A stretch of DNA of 64,000 nt from Adlercreutzia sp. ZJ473 (GCF_013185065.1 NZ_JAAVTO010000008.1:1-64000); one strand, 5' to 3'; positions 43,050 to 52,920 are shown, counted from the first letter of the stretch. Notes: generated by a model from the sequence alone, not told the origin. Numbers and translations are program-made.

Positions 43050-43952
43050 TTAGAACTCAACGTGGCCCACGTGCTCGACGGGGCTCGACAGGACGCGCGC
43101 GCCGAAGCGGGCGAACTCCTCGACGTCGCTTCCCGAGGTGAGGAACAGGCGCTGCGCCTGGTTGCCCGGACGGGCGAGCGCGCCGCGGCGCTTGAGCAGC
43201 TGCTGCACGTCGCGCGCCGTCTCCTCGGCCGAGGACACCAGCGTGACCTCGCGCCCGATGACGCCGCCGATGAGCGCCTTGAGCAGCGGGTAGTGCGTGC
43301 ACCCCAAGACCAGCGTGTCGACGCCGCAGCGCCGCAGCGGCTCCAGGTACTCGCGCGCGATCTTTTCGAACTCGGGGCGGATGTAGACCTTCGACGCCTC
43401 GGACATGTAGCTCTCCACCGGGCCCTCGGCCATCTTGATGCCCAGCTCGGCGATCTCCACGAACCGCGGCGTGGCCGTCGAGAACACGGTGATGCCCGCG
43501 TCGAGGTGCCGGATGGCCTCCGAGTACGCGTTCGAGGCGACCGTGCCCTTCGTGGCGATCACGCCCACCTTGCGGTTGCGCGTGATGCGCGCCGCCGCGC
43601 GCGCGCCGGGTTCCACCACGCCCACGATGGGCACGTCGAACGTGCGCTGGGCGTGCGCGAGACCCGCCGCCGTAGCCGTGTTGCACGCGATCACGATGAG
43701 CTTCACGCCGCGCCCCACCAGATACGAGCAGATCTGCTGCACGAAGCCGTCCACCTCGCGCAGATCGCGCGGGCCGTAGGGACAGCGCGCCGAGTCGCCC
43801 ACGAAGATGACGTTCTCCTGCGGGAGGCGGCGGCAGAGCTCGCGCACCACGGTCAGCCCGCCGTAGCCGGAGTCGAATATGCCGATGGGTGCGTTGTCGT
43901 AGCGCGCGGGCTCAGCTGCCGCGGCGCCTCTGATCTCGTCGTTGGTGTCCAT
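43050..43952 (-). CDS. murI: Glutamate racemase
   Basis: The enzyme makes D-glutamate for peptidoglycan. The 300-residue protein has the N-terminal IGIFDSGYGGLTVVREL and the first catalytic Cys in VIACNTATAA. The second Cys lies in LVLGCTHYPLL. The initial 20 residues before the barrel are a non-conserved extension, so a later start is possible. It is upstream of rdgB in the same transcript. Confidence 0.95.
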   Translation of the reverse strand: MDTNDEIRGAAAAEPARYDNAPIGIFDSGYGGLTVVRELCRRLPQENVIFVGDSARCPYGPRDLREVDGFVQQICSYLVGRGVKLIVIACNTATAAGLAHAQRTFDVPIVGVVEPGARAAARITRNRKVGVIATKGTVASNAYSEAIRHLDAGITVFSTATPRFVEIAELGIKMAEGPVESYMSEASKVYIRPEFEKIAREYLEPLRRCGVDTLVLGCTHYPLLKALIGGVIGREVTLVSSAEETARDVQQLLKRRGALARPGNQAQRLFLTSGSDVEEFARFGARVLSSPVEHVGHVEF

Positions 43953-44157
43953 GGCCGCTAGTATACCCCCTCGCGCCGCACGCGGGCGGCATCAGGCGGC
44001 CCTCCGTAAAGAACCCACGGGCGACGTGCGCGCCCAAGCCGCGTCAGCTACAATCAGCACGGCGCGGCGAGAGGCCGCGCGCGAGGCCGGCGGGCAGGCG
44101 AGCCACGAGGACCGGCGGGCGGGCCGCGAAGACGCCGCACATGACGAGGAGGCACCC

Positions 44158-44670
44158 ATGGCAAAGCAAGCGCACGACCACAAGACCAACGCCATGCGCG
44201 TCCTCGACGCGGCGAACGTGGCGTACGACTTCCGCATGTTCGACTGCGAAGGCGCGCCCTCCGGCGTTGAGGTGGCCGCGATGCTCGGGCTCGACCCCGA
44301 CCGCGTGTTCAAGACGCTCGTCACGCAGGGGAAGTCGGGCGGCTTCTACGTGTTCATGATCCCCGTGGCCGCCGAGCTCGACCTCAAGAAGGCCGCGAGC
44401 GCCGCCGGAGAGAAGGCCGTCCACATGATCAAGTCGCGCGAGCTTCTGCCGCTCACCGGCTACGTCCACGGCGGGTGCTCGCCCATCGGCATGAAGAAGC
44501 TCTTCCCCACCTTCGTCGACGAGACGGCGCAGCTGTTCGAGCGCATCATGTTCTCAGGGGGCCGGATCGGCTGCCAAGTGGAGCTTGCCCCCGACGACCT
44601 GGGAAGCGTGGTGCCCTACGAGTACGCCGACCTCACCAGTGAACCACTACCACGTCGCCCTTCTCGATGA
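44158..44670 (+). CDS. ybaK: YbaK/EbsC-type aminoacyl-tRNA deacylase
   Basis: YbaK hydrolyses mischarged Cys-tRNA(Pro). The 170-residue protein has the family's N-terminal TNAMRVLDAANVAYDFRMFD, VEVAAMLGLDPDRVFKTLV, and FMIPVAAELDLKKAA with the conserved Lys. SPIGMKKLFPTFVDE lies near the middle of the second half. GAGGAGG precedes the ATG. Its last 38 bases overlap the 3' end of the convergent L,D-transpeptidase gene. Confidence 0.92.
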   Translation: MAKQAHDHKTNAMRVLDAANVAYDFRMFDCEGAPSGVEVAAMLGLDPDRVFKTLVTQGKSGGFYVFMIPVAAELDLKKAASAAGEKAVHMIKSRELLPLTGYVHGGCSPIGMKKLFPTFVDETAQLFERIMFSGGRIGCQVELAPDDLGSVVPYEYADLTSEPLPRRPSR

Positions 44671-46177
44671 TGCCGTAGAGCGCGGCGGCGGCGTCGAGCG
44701 AGATGTTCACGCAGCCGTGGCTGCCGTAGCCCTGCTGGTAGCGCGAGCCGCCGAACGCCGCCTGCCACGTGGCGTCATGCAGCCCGATGGCGTTGCCCAC
44801 GAACGGCATCCAGTACGAGACCTGCGTCTCGTACTCCGGCTTGCCCGTCTTGGGGTCCTTCTCGCCGATGAGCATCGAGGGGCTCTCCATGCCCCACGTG
44901 ATGTACCACACGCCGGGAGGCGTGCCGTGCTTGCCGTCGGGCGTGCCGGTGACCACGGCCGTCTCCCACACGCAGGCGCCCGAGTCGTCGTAGAAGCGCG
45001 CGTACTGCTCGGAGAGGTCGATGTCGCAGTAGCGCGCACCCCAGTCCCTGCTGCCGAGCTCGGAGAATCCGTTGCCGCTCTGCAGCACGGGGATGTCGAT
45101 GTCGCCCACCGTGCCCGCATGGACCGCGTCGGTCACGAGCGTGCGTAGCGCGTCGCCGTCGATCTCCCAGCCGTAGCTTCCGCCCGACACCGTGACCGCC
45201 TTGCCGTCGGCGCGCGTATAGGAGCGCTCGCTGCCCACCGTGTTGCACTGGGCGCTTATCTGGTCGATCCACGCCGTGAAGGCCTCGTCGTTGAACACCA
45301 CGGTTATCTCAGGGCTCACCGTCACCCATGACGCGATGAGCGCCGGGGTCACCTCGGCCACGAGGTTGCCGTCCATGTACAGGTCGAGGTCGGCCTTGAC
45401 CATGCCGTCGGCCTCCTCGACCGCCGCAGCCAGGCGCGGGTCGTCCTTGAACACCGTGGGCTGGAGCAGCACCTCGGGCGTGAGCGTGATCTTCGGCTCG
45501 AGCTGCATGGCGCCTTCGGTGATGGCCTCGATCACCTTCTCGGCGTCGAGGGCCGTCCCCGCCACCTCGGGCACGATGGCGAAGGTGCCCTTCTCGGCGT
45601 CGAAGGCGATGGTGGCGTCCGTGGGGAGCACGGCGCCTTCGTTCACCTTCGCGACCTCGGCGTTCACGGCGTCAGCGAGCGCGGTAGAGCCGTACGAGGC
45701 GACGAGCGACTCCGTCTCGTCATGCGCGGAGAGCACCTCGACGGGCCACGCCCATGCGTTCACGTCGGCCATCATGCTCTCGGTGATCTTCTCGGCGTCG
45801 AGCGTCATGCCGGCTTCCTGCGAGGTGAACGTCATGTCGAGGCCCTGGCCCACCACGCGGAAGCTGTAGTCGCCGACCAGGTCGTCGAGCACGGCGTGCA
45901 CCTCTTCGGGCGTCTTGAGCGAGATGTCCACGTCAGCCACGTACGTGTTCGGGAAGAACCGCCCCGAGAACACGACGACGCCCGCGGCGTAGGCCGCCAC
46001 GAGCAGCGCCACGAGCACGCCCATGGTGATGCCGAATACCTTGAGCCCCTTGCGCTTGCGCTTCTCGTCGTTCTCCTCCAGGGAGAACGCCGGGGCCATG
46101 CCGCCTGGGAGAGGCTGCTCGACCGAAGGGGCGCTCTGCTCAGGAGCTGTGTGTTTGCCTGCTGCGTGCTTTGCCAT
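44633..46177 (-). CDS. L,D-transpeptidase with peptidoglycan-binding repeats
   Basis: The 514-residue membrane-anchored protein has a cytoplasmic tail of about 47 residues and one transmembrane helix (FGITMGVLVALLVAAYAAGVVVF). Two PG-binding_4-like domains span about 80-340. A C-terminal YkuD catalytic domain carries the His of GNAIGLHDATW and the Cys of GSHGCVNIS. It would form 3-3 peptidoglycan cross-links or attach proteins. It is convergent with ybaK. Confidence 0.93.
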   Translation of the reverse strand: MAKHAAGKHTAPEQSAPSVEQPLPGGMAPAFSLEENDEKRKRKGLKVFGITMGVLVALLVAAYAAGVVVFSGRFFPNTYVADVDISLKTPEEVHAVLDDLVGDYSFRVVGQGLDMTFTSQEAGMTLDAEKITESMMADVNAWAWPVEVLSAHDETESLVASYGSTALADAVNAEVAKVNEGAVLPTDATIAFDAEKGTFAIVPEVAGTALDAEKVIEAITEGAMQLEPKITLTPEVLLQPTVFKDDPRLAAAVEEADGMVKADLDLYMDGNLVAEVTPALIASWVTVSPEITVVFNDEAFTAWIDQISAQCNTVGSERSYTRADGKAVTVSGGSYGWEIDGDALRTLVTDAVHAGTVGDIDIPVLQSGNGFSELGSRDWGARYCDIDLSEQYARFYDDSGACVWETAVVTGTPDGKHGTPPGVWYITWGMESPSMLIGEKDPKTGKPEYETQVSYWMPFVGNAIGLHDATWQAAFGGSRYQQGYGSHGCVNISLDAAAALYGIIEKGDVVVVHW

Positions 46178-46427
46178 AGAATCGCTCTCGACCTCGAATT
46201 AATATCGGTATCATTGTAGCGAATCGCGGGCTTAAACTTCCCTTAACTTTCCCTCCGTTGCATACGCTCGGCAAACCGACGCAAATTCCGTCATCTACGC
46301 CGCCTGGGAGGGATGCGACTACGCCCTTTAAGATCTACTGAACATGTCCTCTCGGACATCTCACTCCTCCCTCTGTTTACTTCAGCTGCATGCTATACCA
46401 TTGTCCTGAAGCCCATATTTTAAAAAG

Positions 46428-49400
46428 TCACATCTTCCCGCCAAAAGTCTTCTCAACAAACTCCGCGAGCTTGCCTTCCTTGGCCAGGGCGGCCGAGTCG
46501 GCACACACGAAATTGCTGTCAAGCCACTGCCCGTGCTCTCCGTCATATCCCAAGATGAAGTGCGTCGCAATCTGGTAGATGATCTCTGTTGGGGCTATGC
46601 CGAACACCTGCTTGGAAAGAATATGCTTAAGCCGCTCGTCATCGTCGGGGAACAACTCGCGCATCCTCTCGGAGTTGTATAGCCGCGTAACGATCTCGGT
46701 AATGTACAGCCCTGACTTCATGTACAGGTCGGCAAAGGTATGCGTAGGGTCGTCGAAGCAGCCGGGATTCTCCTGCTCGAACAGGTCCACCATCTGCTTC
46801 ACCACGCGCTTCGGCGTATAGATCTGGTTCGTCTTCTGCGGCGGCACGTAGTCGAAAATGTCTTCGGTCTGGCCCTCGTCGAAGTAGTCAGCCAACCTCG
46901 TGCGCAGCGCAATGAACTCCTGCACGGAATCATCGAAAACCACCGGGTCGAACAGGTTGCCGTCGAAGTGCTTGATTTCGCCGTCTTCCTCGTAGGGGCC
47001 GCCGTCGCGCAGAAAGCGAAACTCGTCAACCGTGATGGACGTGACCCCTTTGAACACATCGGGTGGGATGATGATGTCGAAGTTCGCAAGCGTAGTGCCC
47101 TTATCGCCGTAAGCCATAAGGAAGCTGGGGATCGTGCGGGAAAACCCGCGCAGATGATCGCGTATGCCCGTCTCTATGTCGCGCTTGGCAGCCTCCTTCT
47201 TGGCGGTCTCAACCTCGCGCACGATGGTTGCACCCGCACTCTCCACCAGCACGGGCCTGCTCGCCTCCAACCGTCTGCGCAGCCTGTCTGCGACCTCACG
47301 CATACGTTCGTCATGCTCGGCGTTTATGGCGTCCATTGCCTCGTCAGTCTCGGCCTCGGCAAGAGCATCCGTACGCGATTTCTCGATGATACTGCGCTGG
47401 ATCTTGTAGTCGCCGACCTCACGGTTGAGCGTCATGTCGGCATCTGCCTTTATCTTGCGTTCGATGCGCTTCTGCTGGGCGCTCTTGAGCTCGCTTCTGT
47501 AGCTCTGCTTTGCTGCTTCCACCAAAGGCTCGGTAACGTCATGTACGAATGCCTTGGAAAGCCCGCGTATCAGCTCGTCCTCGTCGGTGCTGCGCTCGTC
47601 CTCCATCTTAATCACCCAATATTCGATGGAACCCTGCAGCTCCTGTTCCACCTTGCCGTAGACCTTATCTCCGAACAAATCGCTCGCAAGCCCGATGGCA
47701 ACCTCCTGCGGAATGTTCACGTCTCCGTTCTCGTCAAGTGAAAGCTCGTCGGCGGTTTCAGGTGTAATGTCCAGATTGTTGTTGGGTGCCTTGCAAGGCT
47801 CGAAGTTCTGTATGAGCTCCACCACCGCCGCAGGCGCACGAAATACGTTCGATATGTTCTGGAACAGAAAATCGCTCATGAAGCCGCGCCGCACCACCTC
47901 GGTGCTCCGTATCTTGCGCGGCACCGAAAGCACCTGCGCAGCATCAAGCTCCACCATCTGCCCGTCTTCGTCCTCGCCAATGACGGGGAAGAAGTTCAGC
48001 AGTTCCTTGATGTGCGCCTTTCGCGTGTCCAAATCGCCGCGCGCGCCGGAGGTATCCGAATACAGGTCATTGGCGAACTGTTCGAAGATGGTCAGCGTGC
48101 GGGCTGGATCGAAGTCGAACACATAAGCGTTCTCCTTGCGCAAGTACTTGCCGTTATCGTAGAACAAACACGGGTTCTGCGCGCGGAAAGCCGCCTGCAT
48201 GTAAAGAGCGGGGCTCTTCATGTTGGAAAGCATCAGCACGGCTGTCCACTCGGGAATTGTGACACCCGTGGTCAGCTGTCCGACCGAAAGAGTGATCGTC
48301 TTCTCGTGCGTGGCTATAGCCGACCGCACTTTGTCGAAGCTCTTGGCTCGCTCGTCATCGTTGTCGATCTTGCCATCTCCCGCAGCGAGCACAATCTCGT
48401 ACTCGCCGAATACGGGGTGCTTGCGCAGCTTCTTCGCCAAGGCGCGCGCCGAATCAACGAAGTTCAACATCCACAGCGTGTGTTTCAACTCACTTCTCAG
48501 CTCCGGCGTACTGAAGGGAAACTTCAGCTGGGCGGTCAAAGCCTCCAGGAAGCGGTCAACGTCATCGTTGTGGATGAAATTGCCCGCCGCGGTGGTGGCG
48601 AAGAACTCGTTCAGGTCGAAGGCGTACTCGACCGACTTCCCGTCGATGTCCGCCCCGACGGCGACCTTCTCCTCCATGATGTCGCTCATCTTGTAGGTGA
48701 ACATGTTGAGGCGAGGCAGGTTTGCGTAGGGGTTTGGCAGCTCGGCATCATCAGGCCACGCCTCTTTCGCCTTCTGCTCGTCGGCGTATGTCCAGTTATA
48801 GATGGCATTCTGAGGGAACTTGTCGTTGGCGAGCGCCTTGAAGGGTGTGCCCGAAAGGTGCAGCGTGAACTTGCGGTCGATATGGTCAAAGGCAACGTCC
48901 GTCAGATACGTGTCAACGCCCTCATGCGCCTCGTCGATGATCAACACATCCCATCCGCCGTGAATCTCGGTCAGCCACTTGTACTTGTCGTAGTCGCCAC
49001 CGAAATAGAGGGATCCTTTAAGGTCTTGCAGGCTCACGAAGGCGATAAACTTGTTACAAGAGTTTCGATCATTGCGACGCATGGCCATGAACTCCTGCTG
49101 CGTCATCACGTGCGGCTTCTTCGCCAGAGAGGTAGCCTCGCTGATGAAGCAGTACCCGCTCTGTTCGCCGAGGAAGCGCACGTAATCCTCATACCAGCTG
49201 TTGGCGATCGCGGGCCGGTTGGTAACGATCAGCACGGTCTTGGCATCCATCTGCTTGCAAAGGTCGTAGGCGGTAAGCGTCTTGCCGAACCTTGGCTTAG
49301 CGTTCCAAAGGAACTCAGCGCGCTCGTGCAGACGCGAGTAATCAAGCGCTTCCGCAACGGCTTGCTTTTGCTCGGCGCGCAATTGGTAGGGCACAGCCTC

Positions 49401-49769
49401 CGGTAGCGGTATCTCGCCGCGCTTTATGCGGAAGTCAATGAAGCGCCCATGGGATTCCTTACCGCTGACGCAGAACCACTCGGTTCCAGGCTTGTCCTTG
49501 TATCCCAATTTGCGAAGGTAAGCGTGGAAGTCATGATCTGTGAATGTGTCACCCGTGCCATCTTCGTAAATGGCGTTGCCTTGCCATTCCTTATGCCAAG
49601 ATATATCAGCCGTGTGGGTCTGCTGCTTGATGCGAGTATCGACGTCTTGTTCGGTGTAGCCGATCTTCGTCCAGCCGTCGTGTGCCGCTATCTCGGGCGT
49701 GGTGTAGGCGTATATCTGCGGGATCGCCCGCGATGTACTTTTTATGAGACCGGAAACGTCATACGTCAT
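46428..49769 (-). CDS. GIY-YIG / DEAH helicase / partial methylase fusion (restriction subunit)
   Basis: This 1113-residue fusion protein has a T5orf172-like GIY-YIG domain at residues 15-110 (IPQIYAYTTPEI..., KIGYTEQDVDTRIKQQ). The superfamily-2 helicase core has motif I NAKPRFGKT (157-164), the DEAH box IIDEAH (277-282) and LSGTPF (305-310). Motif VI is LYMQAAFRAQNP. A charged helical middle follows at about 680-880. The last 130 residues resemble the N-terminal part of N6-adenine methylases (NQIYTPKRVVKQMVDLFEQENPG) but end before any NPPY. It looks like the cleavage/translocation subunit of the adjacent methylase. It overlaps the YhcG-like gene by 4 bases. GC is lower than in the core genes. 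Confidence 0.8.
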   Translation of the reverse strand: MTYDVSGLIKSTSRAIPQIYAYTTPEIAAHDGWTKIGYTEQDVDTRIKQQTHTADISWHKEWQGNAIYEDGTGDTFTDHDFHAYLRKLGYKDKPGTEWFCVSGKESHGRFIDFRIKRGEIPLPEAVPYQLRAEQKQAVAEALDYSRLHERAEFLWNAKPRFGKTLTAYDLCKQMDAKTVLIVTNRPAIANSWYEDYVRFLGEQSGYCFISEATSLAKKPHVMTQQEFMAMRRNDRNSCNKFIAFVSLQDLKGSLYFGGDYDKYKWLTEIHGGWDVLIIDEAHEGVDTYLTDVAFDHIDRKFTLHLSGTPFKALANDKFPQNAIYNWTYADEQKAKEAWPDDAELPNPYANLPRLNMFTYKMSDIMEEKVAVGADIDGKSVEYAFDLNEFFATTAAGNFIHNDDVDRFLEALTAQLKFPFSTPELRSELKHTLWMLNFVDSARALAKKLRKHPVFGEYEIVLAAGDGKIDNDDERAKSFDKVRSAIATHEKTITLSVGQLTTGVTIPEWTAVLMLSNMKSPALYMQAAFRAQNPCLFYDNGKYLRKENAYVFDFDPARTLTIFEQFANDLYSDTSGARGDLDTRKAHIKELLNFFPVIGEDEDGQMVELDAAQVLSVPRKIRSTEVVRRGFMSDFLFQNISNVFRAPAAVVELIQNFEPCKAPNNNLDITPETADELSLDENGDVNIPQEVAIGLASDLFGDKVYGKVEQELQGSIEYWVIKMEDERSTDEDELIRGLSKAFVHDVTEPLVEAAKQSYRSELKSAQQKRIERKIKADADMTLNREVGDYKIQRSIIEKSRTDALAEAETDEAMDAINAEHDERMREVADRLRRRLEASRPVLVESAGATIVREVETAKKEAAKRDIETGIRDHLRGFSRTIPSFLMAYGDKGTTLANFDIIIPPDVFKGVTSITVDEFRFLRDGGPYEEDGEIKHFDGNLFDPVVFDDSVQEFIALRTRLADYFDEGQTEDIFDYVPPQKTNQIYTPKRVVKQMVDLFEQENPGCFDDPTHTFADLYMKSGLYITEIVTRLYNSERMRELFPDDDERLKHILSKQVFGIAPTEIIYQIATHFILGYDGEHGQWLDSNFVCADSAALAKEGKLAEFVEKTFGGKM

Positions 49770-50836
49770 TCGTCCTGCTGCCTTTCTTCGAACCTACGGC
49801 GTTCTTCCTGTATGTACGCCTCTAGCTCTTCGGGCTTCGGGATTGTCGTCTCGTATTTGGAGGCGAAGATGTTCTTGTCATCTGCCAATAGGGAGTATCG
49901 CGCTACTGTTTCGTTTTTCTCCGAACAAAGCACAATGCCTATCGTGGGATTATCATTCGACCCTCGCTGAAATTTGTTATACAGACGGACGTAGGTATCC
50001 ATCTGCCCTATGTCTTGATGAGTGAGTTTGCCAGTCTTGAGATCGATCAGAACGAAGCAGTTCAACAGATAGTTGTAGAACACAAGATCGATGTAGAAAT
50101 GGTCGCCGTCAAGGTCGATGTGCTTTTGGCGGGCAACAAACGCGAAGCCGCGTCCCAATTCCAACAGGAATTCCTGCAAATTACCGATGAGTGCCTGCTC
50201 GAGCTCGCTTTCGCGAAATTGAGCATCTTGATTTATGCCAAGGAACTCCAGCACGTAAGGGTCACGGATGATGTCTTCCGGGCGCTTCGGGGGTTCCTTT
50301 TCGAAGACCTCCGCTATAACTTCCGGCCGTTTGCTCTCTTGCGTTGCTAAAAGCCGTTCGTAATAGAAGCTGTTGATCTGACGTTCAAGCTGACGTGTTG
50401 ACCAATTAGAGTCGACACATTCATTCATGTACCACAGTCGCTTGTTCGCATCTTTGACTTTTATAAGCTGGCGATAATGCGTCCAGCTCAATTGTGGACG
50501 CAGCGCGTCGAGAATCGGAAAAGCAAGGTAGAAGTTACGCATATGCCACAAATTCGTCGGATCGAAGCCTTTTCCGTAGTCACGAGTAAGGCGAGCGGAA
50601 AGCTCCTTTACAAGCTCTCGTCCGTACGTAGACCGCTCTTCCCCGCCCTGAGCCTCAACTATGCTTTTGCCAACTTCCCAGTAAGCCTTCACCATTTCAA
50701 AGTTGACAGCATGGTAGGTTCGGGCGCGCGCCTCTTCAAGAATGCCGCGAACTTGTGAATAGAGCCCGTCGAGCTCAGCATGTTCCAAGGCTTTTCGCTC
50801 CGACAACGAAGAGCCATGTTTCTCTGCGGGCTTCAT
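49766..50836 (-). CDS. DUF1016/YhcG-family PD-(D/E)XK nuclease
   Basis: The 356-residue protein has the DUF1016 N-terminal domain at about 18-160: NFEMVKAYWEVGKSIVEAQGG and then YGKGFDPTNLWHMRNFYLAFP. A C-terminal nuclease domain with the core FYIDLVFYN then VLIDLKTGKL lies at about 240-285 (D and D-x-K). The family is common in accessory DNA and is linked to restriction systems, but its exact reaction is unproven. It is sandwiched between the methylase (0-base gap) and the helicase fusion (4-base overlap). This argues for one functional complex. Confidence 0.88.
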   Translation of the reverse strand: MKPAEKHGSSLSERKALEHAELDGLYSQVRGILEEARARTYHAVNFEMVKAYWEVGKSIVEAQGGEERSTYGRELVKELSARLTRDYGKGFDPTNLWHMRNFYLAFPILDALRPQLSWTHYRQLIKVKDANKRLWYMNECVDSNWSTRQLERQINSFYYERLLATQESKRPEVIAEVFEKEPPKRPEDIIRDPYVLEFLGINQDAQFRESELEQALIGNLQEFLLELGRGFAFVARQKHIDLDGDHFYIDLVFYNYLLNCFVLIDLKTGKLTHQDIGQMDTYVRLYNKFQRGSNDNPTIGIVLCSEKNETVARYSLLADDKNIFASKYETTIPKPEELEAYIQEERRRFEERQQDE

Positions 50837-52765
50837 CTACGACATCTCCTTGACGTGGGTCTCGATGAACTTGATCTCTTCATCGGAGAGACCGTATTTC
50901 TTATAGAGCTGCTGGTCGCTATAAATATGATCGTAGGGTTGCTCCGGAACGAACGCGTATACCTTTCGCGTGGCATGCTGGGCGGCTTTGCGCAACGAGA
51001 CAAGAAAACGGAAGAATCGCGTTCGAATATAGCTTGCGAGGCTTTCCGCCTCCTCCCGGGCATCAAAAACACCAGCTATTACATACGTCTCTGTACAAGC
51101 CGTCCCGGGCGCCACAACCTTCGGTCTCGAAAGGAACATCTTGTCTACTGATGCGCTAGTGCCCGATACGGCATTCATGAAAACTTTCCACTTATCTATA
51201 TGCTCTTGCCCGAGCGGTATATCAGAACGCTCAACATAGCCGATTCGTTGGGATTCGTACAACTTGACAGGATCGCGAATGCCCTCAGGCGTCTCTGCGC
51301 CATGGAAATTGGTTTGTAACCCAAAAGGCTTGCGTGGCGATACCCTTTCACTCAACGAAGGTTCACCTAAAGCAACTACCTTTCGCACTATAGGGACCGC
51401 CTCGTTTCGTCTAATGAGCACGTCGAATTCATCCAGGTCGCGAGTCGCCGATGGCCCTGAGGGCTTTCCTCCCTCCATAGTTTGAATCCTGCAGGGACCT
51501 TCATACTGGCTGTCCCAGAGGAAGAAAGAGACTCCACCGCGAATCTTAACGTTAGGAAAGGGTTCGTAAAGTCGGGGAAAGTCGACGATGTCCCTTACAT
51601 GATGCTCGGATAGCATTTTCGCGCGAAATTCGTCAAGCCCCTTTCCCCCAGAAAACCAACGGGATGGGGTAACCAACTCCACTCGGTCACTTACTTTCAT
51701 CGCCTCTTCGGCGAACGAATGATATGTAGGAGTAGCAGATGCCTCATAACCGCCATCCATTTCCTGATAAGGCGGGTTACCAATTACGCCGTAGAACATC
51801 TTCATGCCAGCCGCCTTCCTTGTCTTCGTCGAAACGTACGTCTGCTGCTTCTTCGCCCGCCAGTCATAGATCACGCAAAACTGCGCCTGTGCGTCTTTCT
51901 CTTCTTCCAGGAAATCAAATACGCTCATCTGAAACTGATCTCCGACAGGCTTGTCACTAGGCACCGTGCCTCTAAGCCCATCCATCTGCCAAATATTCCA
52001 GCTTATTATCTTGGCAGCCCGCAAGGCTTCTTTCTCGCTTGGGAGCTTGCCCCAAGCATGCTGCAGCGCTTCAGCGAACGCCTGAAGCACGTTGATGCGG
52101 GCTATCAGCAGGTTGTCTCCTTGGTACTCGTATCCATAGGTGGCTTCAAACGCGCGATACGCCCATTTCAGCCACTCGTCATAGTCGGTCGCATTCTCCG
52201 TTACAATGCGCAACTTGCGATCCAAAAAACCTACTCTGTCCACCACGGCTATGGCTTCGCCCGTCAGCATGTCATAGCGAGTGGTTATGAATGGCGCTTC
52301 TCCGCAGGTGATCTCAAGGCGTCGCTGATCAACGAAGTCCTTCCAGGTGCCTGGCGCGTTATCGAAACTGATGCTATTGGCGCTAACCCGCCAGCAGCGG
52401 CCTTCGCATGTACTGAAAACGCCCTCGCGGCCGAACCAGTCATCGTCCATGTATCCGTTCATCTGGTTAACCAGCCAAGCGGGCGTGAACACCTCCGCGT
52501 GCGTCTTGGTGCGCTGGCTTTGCTTTTCCAAGGCCTTGGCAATGCGAGGCTTGATAACGCCACTGTTCGTGCCGCTGATTTTGGGAATGGTTATCTCGTT
52601 GTGACTTAAGTATTGCTCGCCTAAGGCTTCGTATTCATCGTCTGCCCAAATGATGTTCTTGCCAGTTGTGCGGTCGATCAGGAGGGTTTTTAGCACACTC
52701 GCTGGGTACATCGCCTCGATGCTCTCAACGAATCCTATGTTGCCAATAGGCGTATTCTGCTCCAT
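50837..52765 (-). CDS. Eco57I-type N6-adenine DNA methyltransferase
   Basis: The 642-residue protein carries N6-adenine methylase motifs in the gamma order. Motif X is VFTPAWLVNQMN (about 92-103). A motif I-like ITCGEAPF follows near residue 153, and motif IV NPPY is at 330-333. A target-recognition-like C-terminal half ends with YDHIYSDQQLYKKYGLS. It would modify host DNA to protect it from the linked helicase/nuclease. It is the first gene of the three-gene operon. No clear Shine-Dalgarno precedes its ATG. Confidence 0.87.
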   Translation of the reverse strand: MEQNTPIGNIGFVESIEAMYPASVLKTLLIDRTTGKNIIWADDEYEALGEQYLSHNEITIPKISGTNSGVIKPRIAKALEKQSQRTKTHAEVFTPAWLVNQMNGYMDDDWFGREGVFSTCEGRCWRVSANSISFDNAPGTWKDFVDQRRLEITCGEAPFITTRYDMLTGEAIAVVDRVGFLDRKLRIVTENATDYDEWLKWAYRAFEATYGYEYQGDNLLIARINVLQAFAEALQHAWGKLPSEKEALRAAKIISWNIWQMDGLRGTVPSDKPVGDQFQMSVFDFLEEEKDAQAQFCVIYDWRAKKQQTYVSTKTRKAAGMKMFYGVIGNPPYQEMDGGYEASATPTYHSFAEEAMKVSDRVELVTPSRWFSGGKGLDEFRAKMLSEHHVRDIVDFPRLYEPFPNVKIRGGVSFFLWDSQYEGPCRIQTMEGGKPSGPSATRDLDEFDVLIRRNEAVPIVRKVVALGEPSLSERVSPRKPFGLQTNFHGAETPEGIRDPVKLYESQRIGYVERSDIPLGQEHIDKWKVFMNAVSGTSASVDKMFLSRPKVVAPGTACTETYVIAGVFDAREEAESLASYIRTRFFRFLVSLRKAAQHATRKVYAFVPEQPYDHIYSDQQLYKKYGLSDEEIKFIETHVKEMS

Positions 52766-52777
52766 CTATCACTTAGC

Positions 52778-52807
52778 CTTATATATATTCCTGATATTAT
52801 CTTGCAA
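52778..52807 (-). promoter_or_regulatory. Promoter of the restriction-modification operon
   Basis: On the minus strand TTGCAA (52807-52802) and TATAAG (52783-52778) are 18 bases apart, ending 12 bases before the methylase ATG. The surrounding DNA is AT-rich. Confidence 0.55.
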
Positions 52808-52920
52808 AAAGGCCACCTTGCTGTCCCACAAAGCGGCCTTCATACAGGTTTTCTGTGTGCTACTGACAGATTTCCTAGATCAGCATTTTACCAAGTGCCT
52901 CTCGTTTCCATCAACCGCTC

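Noticed and set aside
46178-46427. Direct-orientation att copy of the tRNA-Thr 3' end beyond the restriction operon
   Set aside because: I searched this gap for the complement of TTTGTAATCAGTGGG and did not find it, so the operon is not bounded by a visible direct repeat here.
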